A stretch of DNA of 64,000 nt from Cryptomeria japonica. Its lineage: Eukaryota; Streptophyta; Pinopsida; Cupressales; Cupressaceae. The stretch covers positions 567,565,152-567,629,151 of the forward strand of contig NC_081410.1 in the NCBI RefSeq assembly GCF_030272615.1, in the 5' to 3' direction. This document shows, piece by piece, positions 11,601 through 21,044 of this stretch. A program made the position numbers and the translations under genes. The notes below the pieces were generated by a model that worked only from the letters and a program-made list of their open reading frames with translations, ran no database searches and was not told where the DNA came from. How positions within the stretch are numbered: position 1 is the first letter of the stretch; each line of letters begins with the position of its first letter.

Positions 11601-14600
11601 TCCTTCCTAAACTCAGATTCAAAGGAAAACCCAGCAAACCATTTTGCCCACCTACTGCAAAGAGGATACCTTTCATAATCAAAGCACCATCAAGCACTAT
11701 CCCCACTGCCCCCTCAAGGCTCACAACTCCACCATCACCAATGTCACTCATCCCATCAAACGAACCAGTAATCCTATCAGCAACACGATTTGTAGCAGCA
11801 ACTATATTGGAACCCGCAGCAACATCTATGGCACCAGTAATTCCAGCAGAAGCCACTGAGTCACCATTACCGATACTTCCAGTGACAAATCCATTAAACC
11901 CCATCACAATTCCTGCAACACCGATCACTACAAGGATACATAAACCAATCACACCTGCCGTGTTTAACTCCAAAGACATCCCAGTATGGTATAGCAATCG
12001 GATGCTGGAAAGTGATTCAGAGACCGACTCACATGAGTGGGAATTTGATTCTGTGCAACTTAACACTTCAGATGAGGAAGACACGTCACCACCTCCACCA
12101 GGCAAAGACATCCCTGTTTACGGAGAAGCACAGGTAAAGACCACTTGGGTACCTGAGCTAGAAACATCTTCCACAGACCCTACGTCTCATCCTACGCCTG
12201 ATTCTGACAGGGAGAGTACCATCAATGACCTTCACCACACTGTCTTAACCCTCACTGATACTTCTAACGAACTTAACCTAATCGATGAAGTAATGCCCAT
12301 TATCCACCCTGAACTCATCGAATGGAACCAATCAAATCCCCCATGTCTTGACCTCTTCCAAAACGATGAGGCTATCATTGACTTTTTGGAATTAAGGGAT
12401 AATCTACCAAGCGGGGATCACAAAGCTGGATTCGCCATTGAACTTAATAGCGCAGCATACTTCGGGGCGGATGCCAAACCCTTCAGCTGCAAAAATATAA
12501 CATTAAAACATGGATCTTCCAGTGAAAACCACACTGTGGCACTGTTTGATCCAACAAAAGTAAAAAGAAAGAGCGTATCCAACGGTGAAAACCTCTCTGA
12601 GGTGCCTGAGGATGAAGGGTTTGACATCCTCCCTGCTAGTACACAACAGGAACGATCAACGATTCTTATCGAGGAAACCAAAGAATACAATGTGGGGACT
12701 CCTGAAAATCCTCATATCATACATCTGGCATCTCTTCTCACTCCAGAGGAACAGCCTCAATTTATAGAGTTCTTCCAACAGCGTCAGATCAACTTTGCAT
12801 GGTCATATGCAGACATGCCTGGGCTTGATCCTGATTTAGTCATGCATCATCTCACAGTAGCAAAAGGAGCCAAACCTGTCAAGCAGAAGCTTCGTAAGAT
12901 GCATCCTCAGATTGCCGTGCTAGTCAAAACAGAACTCAAGAAACTCCTGGATGTTGGTTTCATTAGACCAATTGATTATGCAGAATGGATCTCCAACATT
13001 GTACCAGTTGGCAAACCAAAAGGGGGCATCCGCATTTGTACAGGCTTCAGAGATCTGAATAAGGCATGTCCTAAGGATGACTTCCCTCTACCAAATATCG
13101 ACATCATAGTAGATTTGACAGCAGGACATGCCATGCTTTCACTCATGGATGGCTTTTCGAGATACAATCAAATAAAGATCGCACCAGAGGACCAACATAA
13201 GACAGCCTTCACATGTCCATGGGGCACATACTGCTGGAATGTAATGCCTTTTGGTCTAAAGAATGCAGGAGCGACCTATCAAAGAGCAATGACCACCATC
13301 TTCCATGACATGATGCATACCATAATGGAAGATTATGTGGATGATTTACTAGCAAAATCACTTACTAGAGAAGGACATCTTCACATCTTAGATAAAATCT
13401 TTGATAGACTGGAACAGTACCATGTTCGACTCAACCCAAAGAAATGTGTCTTCGGAGTGACCTCCGGGAAGCTTCTAGGATACATTGTCTCAAGCAAAGG
13501 TATTGAGGTCGATCCAGCAAAGGTTAAAGCAATCATGGACATGCCACCTCCAAAGAATATCAGTCAGCTAAGAACACTACAAGGACGGCTTCAATCTATC
13601 CGCAGATTCATTGCACAATTAGCCGATAAGTGTCACCCATTCACACACCTGCTACACAAGAACATCCGCTTTCAGTGGGATGATAGATGCCAGCAAGCAT
13701 TTCAGTCACTCAAAGACTATCTCATGAATCCACCATTGTTGATGCCACCAGATCCAAGTAGACCATTATTGCTCTATATCTCAGCAACAAGTACAGCATT
13801 GGGTGTACTACTAGCACAACATAATGCAGAAGGTAAAGAGTGTGCTGTATACTACATCTCTCGCACACTGGTGGGCTATGAACTCAATTACACACCTATT
13901 GAGCGAGCTTGCCTAGCAGTAATTTTGGCAGCCACTAAACTGAGGCACTATCTGTTAACACACAAGGTGCAACTCATTGCAAAGATTGATCCACTCAAGT
14001 ATTTACTCAGCAAAGCAGCATTGACAGGCCGCTTGGCCAAATGGGTGATGATTCTAAGTGAATTTGACATTGAGTATGTGGACCGTAAAGCTATCAAAGG
14101 TCAAGTTATTGCAGATCAGTTGGCCGATGCACCACTCATAGGCGATCATCCCCTCATTTCCAATTTTCCAGATGAAGAGATATTCATGCTCACAGAAGTA
14201 CAACCATGGAAGCTATATTTTGATGGTTCATACACTAGGCACGGCTCGGGGGCAGGCATTCTGTTTATCACACCTCAAGGTGATAGCATCCCGAAGTCTT
14301 ACAGGCTCACATTTCCATGCACAAACAACATAGCAGAGTATGAGGCTTTGATCACAGGACTTAGGCTAGCCATACAATGGAAACTAAAAGAACTACAAGT
14401 ATATGGCGACTCACAACTGGTCATTCGACAAGCAACAGATGAGTATCAGACCAAAGATGATAAACTCATGCCATATAAGCAAATGGTGGACAATCTAAAG
14501 ACATCATTTACTACTATCACTTTTGAGCAGATACCAAGAGAGCAGAATCGAGCTGCTGACGCCATGGCTACCATCGCATCTCTACTAGATCTTCCACAGA

Positions 14601-15958
14601 ATTCAACACGCTACGAGTTCTTGGTAGAACAACTTTGGATCCCCGCTTATGATATCCCCGAATCTGAAATGATATGTTGCCTTGTTGGTTCTGAATCCCC
14701 ATGGTACGGTGAGTTCTACACCTATCTCCGCGATCACACCCTTCCTCCCAACCAATCAAATAACCAACGTAAAACCTTCATTCGCCAAACTGCTCGATAT
14801 ACCATTATTGCCGAAACCCTATACCGACGTAGTCTTGATGGTACTCTCCTTCGATTTCTGGAACAAGATGAGATAACAAAGGCTTTGGAAGAGGTACATG
14901 AAGGAATTTGCGGGACTCACTCAAGTGGTCCGTCACTAGCCAAGAAACTCATGCGAGCTGGATACTATTGGCCATCTATGGAAAAGGATTCCTACTACTT
15001 TGTCAGGAAGTGCAAGAAATGTCAAGTTCATGGCGACCTAATACATGCACCAGCTCAAGAACTGCAACCAATCACAACACCATGGCCTTTTTGTCAATGG
15101 GGTCTTGATCTTGTGGGTAAAATCCATCCATCTTCATCCAATGGCCATAAATTCATTATTACCGCCACCGAATATTTCACCAAGTGGATCGAAGCTGTTC
15201 CACTTACCCAAGTCACCGGCAAGCAGATCGCCTCATTCATCCTCAATTACATCATCTGTCGGTATGGTGTGCCCATGTCCATTGTCACAGATAACGGTCT
15301 TCCTTTCAAAAATCAGGATGTCCGTGAGCTTTGTGAGAAATTTCATATCCAACACCGCTTTTCCACTCCCTATTACCCACAAGGCAATGGTCAGGCCGAA
15401 GCATCCAATAAAAACATATTGAGGATCCTAAAGAAGACAGTCAATGATGCCGGTCGTGATTGGCATGTTCAATTGAATCCAGCGCTATGGGCATATCGAA
15501 CTAGCATTCGAACCCCTACAGGTGCAACTCCTTATTCATTGGTCTATGGTGCAGAAGCTATCTTGCCTATTGAGGTCGAGATACCATCATTAAGGGTTTC
15601 CTTGCACAATCTCATTGATGATGACGCATACAGAGTCTCACGCCTTCAGGACTTGGAGCTACTTGATGAGAAGCGACAAGTTGCATACAACCATCTCAAA
15701 GCCTATCAGCAGCGCATGAGTAGAAGCTACAATCACCGAGTTAGACCTCGTACATTTGAGGTAGGTGATCTTGTTCTTCGAGAAAATCCTCGCAACCAAC
15801 CAAACAGAGAACATCAAGGCAAGTTTGAATCAAATTGGCTAGGCCCATATGTTGTCACTGCTGTATTTGGGTCCGGGGCATATCAGTTGGCTACATCAGA
15901 CGGAGAACCGCTCGCAGATCCAATCAATAGCATGCACCTCAAACGGTTTTACACATAA
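8678..15958 (+). CDS. Gag-Pol polyprotein of Tat-lineage element A, intact frame
   Basis: Start chosen at 8678 (MAQTRSRSRQ), 2426 residues, no internal stop; the frame is open from 8576. Gag capsid about 152-300 (NDICPYPFD, WFSRLPGG); zinc knuckle C463-x2-H466-x4-H471-x4-C476; protease LIDNGAG with Asp684; G-patch 929-975; Pro/Thr/Ser-rich spacer 985-1110; RT about 1403-1647 with YVDD 1553-1556; Ty3-type RNase H about 1696-1820; second RNase H with D1849, E1887, D1911, D1961; integrase zinc site H2074, H2081, C2112, C2115 and catalytic D2144-x60-D2205-x35-E2241. No chromodomain. Gag and Pol share one frame, so no frameshift is needed. Oddities: RT has Gly1456 before FRDLN and Arg1495 in FSRYNQI, where most relatives carry Asp and Gly. 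Activity is therefore uncertain although the frame is intact. Confidence 0.95.
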   Translation: MAQTRSRSRQREIEIEEEEDNLNEFQEALGGNVNDENPSSPTPSTIERVQHNPHFNRLFDEILRSNADAHFLRLAQEGAKLPSDFDLAQLRQASERQSRHEEERRRDPIRYNIPRGNPPPPPPNEMEMLRQQVENLAQQLHSGVKTNQFSLNDICPYPFDRNLYMPPFPRGFETPKFEKYRGKGDPRDHVREFHSACLEVAYEDTYLMRLFPQSLGGTTTSWFSRLPGGIRTFEELIQKFLSHYSYNIERDITMADLCNTKQKPGELFSVFLQRWRQMSSRRSLQLPERELVEIFISNLNEEMEFHLDVKDTDSFNDMITKGIKCERALIKKGLIKIFNEPKDGPRPRFNSDKPNFWNKNKNIVNDGVVDARTIQNAQPVVRFAGQNPPPQNNTNVLPNQGRITSHDEPRPHPQKQKRTYTPLGEPIETVLRQLISQNLITLPKLSNYEPQVKPAWWRDTEHCEFHQGRGHKTSNCHRLKDLIQDLIDRGEIEIEGHDPKMTNNDHQMFKNPLPSQDQRGPSTSRRGTDTTDYTQAAYNYTVNHLYDASEQIATITFKNPTSNCNVVTRRGKVTIKAAPQGTTSVPKQYNLVEQLDKTPALISILELLRLSPSHKTILDHALQEASVPANLNTDQFQAMVGTLKSSPCLTFSESDNSSFQQPHNASLHIEGFVNQHRIKRVLIDNGAGLNICTLQLVTALGYALESVDPRKKITIKAYDDAERSSKGAVVLPIRVGPVVKHIICQVLDLPLPYNLLLGRPWIHAMQAVPSTYHQCIKFPHNGAEITILGDANPFAFCHNISHQPEITVPNNREAISSTSYVNPASLASSNTPIPKQEKLKMKVAEEGPGEYNLSQLFCVGQMPTSPRTHGKPQQLLQQPLITPACALTPFILGKSQEEETQDEDLAEWIYKDPITTDKPQVTLPTEQYGKGLLIMQRMGYDGQSALGYCKQGRHEPLLPEFKPKGNTGLGFEKEILPKLRFKGKPSKPFCPPTAKRIPFIIKAPSSTIPTAPSRLTTPPSPMSLIPSNEPVILSATRFVAATILEPAATSMAPVIPAEATESPLPILPVTNPLNPITIPATPITTRIHKPITPAVFNSKDIPVWYSNRMLESDSETDSHEWEFDSVQLNTSDEEDTSPPPPGKDIPVYGEAQVKTTWVPELETSSTDPTSHPTPDSDRESTINDLHHTVLTLTDTSNELNLIDEVMPIIHPELIEWNQSNPPCLDLFQNDEAIIDFLELRDNLPSGDHKAGFAIELNSAAYFGADAKPFSCKNITLKHGSSSENHTVALFDPTKVKRKSVSNGENLSEVPEDEGFDILPASTQQERSTILIEETKEYNVGTPENPHIIHLASLLTPEEQPQFIEFFQQRQINFAWSYADMPGLDPDLVMHHLTVAKGAKPVKQKLRKMHPQIAVLVKTELKKLLDVGFIRPIDYAEWISNIVPVGKPKGGIRICTGFRDLNKACPKDDFPLPNIDIIVDLTAGHAMLSLMDGFSRYNQIKIAPEDQHKTAFTCPWGTYCWNVMPFGLKNAGATYQRAMTTIFHDMMHTIMEDYVDDLLAKSLTREGHLHILDKIFDRLEQYHVRLNPKKCVFGVTSGKLLGYIVSSKGIEVDPAKVKAIMDMPPPKNISQLRTLQGRLQSIRRFIAQLADKCHPFTHLLHKNIRFQWDDRCQQAFQSLKDYLMNPPLLMPPDPSRPLLLYISATSTALGVLLAQHNAEGKECAVYYISRTLVGYELNYTPIERACLAVILAATKLRHYLLTHKVQLIAKIDPLKYLLSKAALTGRLAKWVMILSEFDIEYVDRKAIKGQVIADQLADAPLIGDHPLISNFPDEEIFMLTEVQPWKLYFDGSYTRHGSGAGILFITPQGDSIPKSYRLTFPCTNNIAEYEALITGLRLAIQWKLKELQVYGDSQLVIRQATDEYQTKDDKLMPYKQMVDNLKTSFTTITFEQIPREQNRAADAMATIASLLDLPQNSTRYEFLVEQLWIPAYDIPESEMICCLVGSESPWYGEFYTYLRDHTLPPNQSNNQRKTFIRQTARYTIIAETLYRRSLDGTLLRFLEQDEITKALEEVHEGICGTHSSGPSLAKKLMRAGYYWPSMEKDSYYFVRKCKKCQVHGDLIHAPAQELQPITTPWPFCQWGLDLVGKIHPSSSNGHKFIITATEYFTKWIEAVPLTQVTGKQIASFILNYIICRYGVPMSIVTDNGLPFKNQDVRELCEKFHIQHRFSTPYYPQGNGQAEASNKNILRILKKTVNDAGRDWHVQLNPALWAYRTSIRTPTGATPYSLVYGAEAILPIEVEIPSLRVSLHNLIDDDAYRVSRLQDLELLDEKRQVAYNHLKAYQQRMSRSYNHRVRPRTFEVGDLVLRENPRNQPNREHQGKFESNWLGPYVVTAVFGSGAYQLATSDGEPLADPINSMHLKRFYT

Positions 15959-18230
15959 GCTGTACAGAGCATCAGGCTCCCCTGCCTATCAGAAAATACC
16001 AAAAAACATTCAGAAAAATGTCCTGAAGAAAATATAAAAACATTCAAAAAAGTAAAGAAAAATCATGCATCCAAACGGTGAACAACCACTCCGGTGGCAC
16101 CTTGGGTAAGAACGATGGTGAAAACCTGGCAAACAGGCGCCACTCGTAAAGGCTATGGCTCCATTATCTTTCAGACTTGTGGCGATCACATCTACTTCAT
16201 ACATACATCCATCCATCCATCAACCATGGTTTGTTATTCCTCTGCAATTATGATAGTACTCCATACATCTTGCATCCCGCTTTTTCATAGTCATGTCTAA
16301 AACTGGGGGCAATGCCTTTAACCTATTGATGGAAGTGGATTCTACATTGTCTTATGATTCATTAAGTTCTTCATTCAAACAATCATCAAAAATCCAAAAA
16401 CATTCAAAAATATCTCGCAAAAATACCAAAAACATTCAAAACAATTCAAAATCCAAAAACATCGACAAAACCATTGAAAAATCACACAAAAACATGGCAA
16501 CACCTTGTACATACTCATCCATGCAGATACCAAAACAAACATTGCGACAAACTACTCACACAATGACCATTTACCAAACAACCACACAATCCACATCAAC
16601 AATCCAAAACTGTCTTTAAAACAAGGATGCATCCTTCCTTACCAAAACAAGGACAAGATGATGTTTTCTTTGACAAGAAAATTCTGTTAGGCTGTCAAAT
16701 ACTTGGTTGATTTGTGAGTAATTCATTTGTTTATCTGTATCAGGATCTTTTCAACATTGTTTTGTATCGTTTGTGCATTATTTCCGATGAAGTTCTGGGG
16801 TATGTACTAATGGTGTCTACGTGGGAAGTTCACTAGGCTATGTGATCTTATGCCAAATGCAATCATAGATCACTACGGCTTGTTGACTACAGCGTATACC
16901 TCGACCATATGAGCATGAACCATTACCAAGGATCCATATTCTTTATTCTTTATGTATATATTGTTTGTTTGCAGGTACAATGCTCATTCTTTGGTTCCTC
17001 TTCCTCCAAATTGGATAAAGGTTTTATTTCTTAGTACGGTATGCACTTGTCTCAAGATCTGATCAACCTAAGATCAAGGAGGACGATCCAAGTCATGCAC
17101 GAAAGGAGATAATCCTTGTCTATTCCGCAAGCAATACTCAGGTCAACTTGATCCATTATATCAAGTTGCTTGTATTAACTTGCTATATAAAATCCATGTA
17201 AGAAATACTCTGGTCATCTTGAATCTTTATGTCAAGTTGCTTGTATTTTCTTACAACATTTTAAAGCTCAATGATGAAAAATAATGCACCATGGATCATC
17301 ATTCCATCTCATTTGTATATATTGCATTCCGTTGCATTCCATCCATCCATACATTCATAAATAGCTGCATATCATTCATACATAGTAATGACAATGGATA
17401 CTCTATTTTCTTCTTCTTCCATAGGAATGTAATAGGTCCTCCATTTCTTCTATCTAACATTGAACCCCCCCCACCCTCCCCATCTCGATAATCACCATCA
17501 CATACCCTACATCATGTCCCAATCAACCTAATCAAGCCACGTTCATCACCATCCATCTCTAAATAGGAGGGATTGTGTTTCCTATCCTAAGTCATCCAAT
17601 AAGTCAAGAAAGTTACTCTATCTGCACAGATACATCAACTCCCACACACCTAGACTATCAACAGATACTCTGATCAAGTATCTTCGGGTCTCAACAGGTA
17701 ATCGATTATGGTAATCCTAGACTACATCAGGCATTTATCATAATGACCTAGTCTCAACGGGGCTGCCATGATTCCCCACAACCATCCATCACACGCACAT
17801 ACATATCAATTGATCAACCAATCAAACACAATCCAACGGACAATTACATCAATTGTCTACGTCTCAACGAGTATTTTTCTTCATATACCTTGACTTCATC
17901 GGACAATTACATCAATTGTCTAAGTCACCATCAGGTCACTTTGATTCACTTACTCAGACTTTATCTTGTCCAAGCGACCAACTGACATCAACTGTCATGC
18001 TTTGACTTGACCGGGGCAATTAAACCGATTGCACCAGATTGTCCAAACAATTTTGATCAATTGTATAGCATCAATCCAAACCCCACACTACATCTGCTAT
18101 GTATCTCTTACATGACCTCAGGGTACTCGCTGGCTTGTTATTTCTTCATATTCACTCCATTTTCTCCCATTCTTTCATCATTAGTTCTAATTTCTTCTAT
18201 TCTACCTCCCCTCCACTTTGCATTCTTTTT

Positions 18231-18274
18231 CGAGAGATCGCCCGATTTTTCAAAAAAATTCGGCCCATCTCTCG
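18231..18274 (+). other. conserved hairpin near 3' end of element A
   Basis: CGAGAGAT and ATCTCTCG flank CGCCCGA, a T run, an A run and TTCGGCC. The inner CCGA/TCGG and T/A runs can also pair, giving a long stem. Conserved at 745-788 and 34760-34803. Confidence 0.65.
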
Positions 18275-18369
18275 AGGGGGCATACCACCCATTAAATTTA
18301 CATTTTATGGGGCATTTCTTCACACCTATTTTTCTTTCTTTGAAACGACGCGATAAACTGCACCGTCTC

Positions 18370-18382
18370 AAAGAGGGGCAAA
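18370..18382 (+). other. polypurine tract of element A
   Basis: AAAGAGGGGCAAA immediately before the TG of the 3' LTR. Confidence 0.8.
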
Positions 18383-20263
18383 TGTAGTCACATAAATCTG
18401 TCCACTTAATTAAATGAATACTTAGTATTTATTTGATTATTTAACCATCAATTAATAATTAATTAAATTAATATTTAATTAATTCATCTTAACCCTATTC
18501 TCCTATTAATTAAATAAATTATTCAATTTATTTGATTTAATTCACTTAACCAAATTCAGACCATTAATTAAATAAATAAATCATATTTGTTTAATTAAAT
18601 CTTCTCTCACATTTAAATAAATTAATATTTATTTAAATCCCCCAAAATCCCACCTCTCACATTTAAATAAATTAACATTTATTTAAATCACCTTTATCCT
18701 CCACCCACTTGCATTTTCCTACAAATGCAAGTTGCACAATTATTTTAAATAAATAATTTATTTAAATCACCTTTATCCTCCACCCACTTGCATTTTCCTA
18801 CAAATACAAGTTGCACAATTATTTTAAATAAATAATTTATTTAAATCACCTTTATCCTCCACCCACTTGTATTTTCCTACAAAAGCAAGTTGCACAACTA
18901 TTTTAAATAAATTATTTATTTAAAATCCTATTTATCCTCACCCACTTGAAACCTTTAATGGTTTCCCTTAAAGTAGTCAAACTTGATGGCTTTAAAGTCT
19001 TCAAACTTGATGGCTTCCTTCTATAGTCTTCTTAAAGACTTTAATGGTTTTCCTTAAAGTCTTCAAGCCTTTAATGGTTTCCCTCAAAGTCTTCAAGCAT
19101 TTTAAATGCTTTATCTTCTTTTTCTCATTTAAATAAATTAATATTTATTTAAATATTTATCCAAATTCAACTTACACCATTTAATTGAAATAAATGATTT
19201 TATTTTAATTGAAAATACCAAAATTTCTCCCACTTGCATTTTCCTACAAAATCCACTTGTATGCCTAAACCCCTTCTAGATTCTTCTAAACCCTTCCTAA
19301 TTAGCCTAATCCATCCCCTAAATATTGTCACATTCCTAAGCAAATTGGAGTCACTTCTCAAAGACTCCAAAGTCTTTGAAAAGCAATTAATGCTTTGTGT
19401 GTTCAACAAATTAACCCTCAAAGTCTTGGATAACCTTTGAAAGCTTCCAACCTTCAACCACTTAATCCCCAAAGTCTCCAATAACCATTAATGGTTAATT
19501 CAACCCTCCCACATGGTTAAAACATTTGTTTTGACTCAACCTCTACCCAACCCAAAGGTCTCATCAGGCCATTAATGCTTTGACCATGATTATCTCTTAA
19601 ACATTTGCACAAAGGTTTATCCTTGGATTAACTCTTAATCCAATGGGTAATCTTAATTTAGACTTGACCCTTACCTTCTAGATAACCATGAGGTCTTCTC
19701 AGGCCTTTAATGCCTCCAACCTCTTCTCTCAACCCAATCCTATGTTGACACTTGTCACCATTTTATTGGTGCCAATTGTGCACATGGATCCCCAACTTTC
19801 AAACTTGGCCCTTGATTAAACCATTCAATCTTAACCCTTCATTTCCCTATTTCTTCTATAAATAGAACCCTTCTCCTCAAGCAAAAAAGAAGCATTTTAG
19901 AGTATTGTTGTTATACTGGCATTAGCATAGAGCTTTTTCATAGCATCACTATCTACTCTTGCATAGTATTTGCTTATCATATTCAACCATCTTGAATCTC
20001 CATATGGCATCCATGGCTAGTGCTAAAAGCTGAGAGCTACACTCATTTGGGACTTGGAGAGGAGAGGAACAAGGGAGGAGCAACTATGAGCATCTTGATT
20101 AGCTATTTCATTCTATGTTTATATGCTTTCTATTTCATGCTTAATATCTCTCTTGATATGCCTGTTTAGGATAATCTTTTGTTGCTAACACTAACGTTTG
20201 TTTCTTGTGCTCTTGTGTGTGTTGCCATCAAACAGATTTTCTAATCCTTTTTGCAGAGCATCA
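18383..20263 (+). repeat. 3' LTR of element A (1881 bp)
   Basis: Same length as the 5' LTR at an offset of 14304. Long stretches checked in U3, around the TATA box and at the end show no difference. Ends GCATCA and is followed by the CTTTG target duplication. Confidence 0.95.
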
Positions 20264-20268
20264 CTTTG
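20264..20268. repeat. target-site duplication of element A (right)
   Basis: CTTTG, matching 4074-4078. Beyond it B's leader resumes (TTTTCTCGTCAAGG), aligning with A's own undisturbed leader at 7725 (TTTTCTTGTCAAAG). Confidence 0.92.
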
Positions 20269-20384
20269 TTTTCTCGTCAAGGAAAAATAAAAAATCAAAT
20301 TCCAAAGAACAAGTATTCATCCAACATAAACATTTTCAAACACCAACAAAAGATTAAAAACAAAGAGAAAGAGTATCAAACTAT

Positions 20385-20768
20385 ATGACCATTCTTCACA
20401 TCTTGAGAAAGAAGAATCTTCATCAACACATCAACTTGAAGAAAAGACCATTAAGCTCAAAGACTCTTATCAAAAAGAGGAAATTCTTCTATCTTAATAG
20501 ACAAACTTTTGTCTCTCATAGAACCTTCTTACGTCACATGTGTCTTTATCTTCGAGGGAAATGAAATGAATTTGATCCAGAGTCGTTAAACCGCAGAGCT
20601 TTTACACAATATCGAGCTTTGAGTTATCACAAAAACAAAGGAGGCAAGATCAATCCTGACTTCTTTCCAGACATTTGCATCACATATAACGTAGCTTAGG
20701 AAGAACCACCAACTCCCGAAAGAGAAGAGGAAGAATTTGTCCCATATGTGACACAAAATTTTGATTGA
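20385..20768 (+). pseudogene. ORF1 counterpart in B, with stops
   Basis: 384 nt, the same length as A's ORF1, starting MTILHILRKK and ending VTQNFD. Two in-frame stops interrupt it, one in place of Thr in A's GKTNEFD and one in place of Arg in A's TAREMPP. Basic N-terminus and acidic Pro/Glu C-terminus are kept. Indel-free decay implies it was a protein-coding frame until recently. Confidence 0.6.
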
Positions 20769-21044
20769 AGTTAAACATTCCATCCATTATCATATCCATA
20801 TCTCATGAACTCCATTCCAACTCTCAGCACACCCAAAGGTTTTTGTCCTAAGTTCTATTCTAATATTGCTTGAATCAAATGCAAAACATCACTTTTTAGA
20901 GTGTCTCTATATCTAGGATAAACTTGTCCTAAGAGACATTTCTACGCAGGTTAAAACTAGTCTATAAGTGAATCATCTCATTACTAGGTAGTTAAGTCTA
21001 TAACACATCTCAGATTTCTCTAAACCTTATCACATCAAACCTTA

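Larger units (their letters stand above)
15959..18382 (+). other. element A 3' untranslated region
   Basis: 2.4 kb without a convincing ORF. 15960-17330 is shared with B (29021-30410); A-rich CATTCAAAA/AAAATCC repeats lie at 16380-16460. 17650-17790 resembles B 33826-33960. Two copies of the palindrome GACAATTACATCAATTGTC are at 17839-17857 and 17902-17920. The region ends in a conserved hairpin (18231-18274), a near-perfect CTTTGAAACG/CGTCTCAAAG inverted repeat (18336-18373) and the polypurine tract. A lacks the PMD gene and the AGCGCT cluster found here in B. Confidence 0.7.
4079..20263 (+). mobile_element. element A: complete Tat-lineage Ty3/gypsy retrotransposon
   Basis: A 16185-bp element: LTR (4079-5959), tRNA-Trp primer site, 1.9-kb leader, small ORF1, one gag-pol frame (8678-15958), 2.4-kb 3' untranslated region, polypurine tract, LTR (18383-20263). 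The order RT, RNase H, second RNase H, integrase without a chromodomain is diagnostic of the Tat lineage. Both LTRs are 1881 bp, and every stretch I compared matched at a constant offset of 14304, so insertion is very recent. It sits in the leader of its relative B with CTTTG on both sides. Confidence 0.95.

Noticed and set aside
11503-12111. 202-codon minus-strand open frame opposite gag-pol of A
   Set aside because: Shadow of the Pro/Thr/Ser-rich spacer; Gly/Val/Ile/Ser repeats only, no domain, and not kept open in B.
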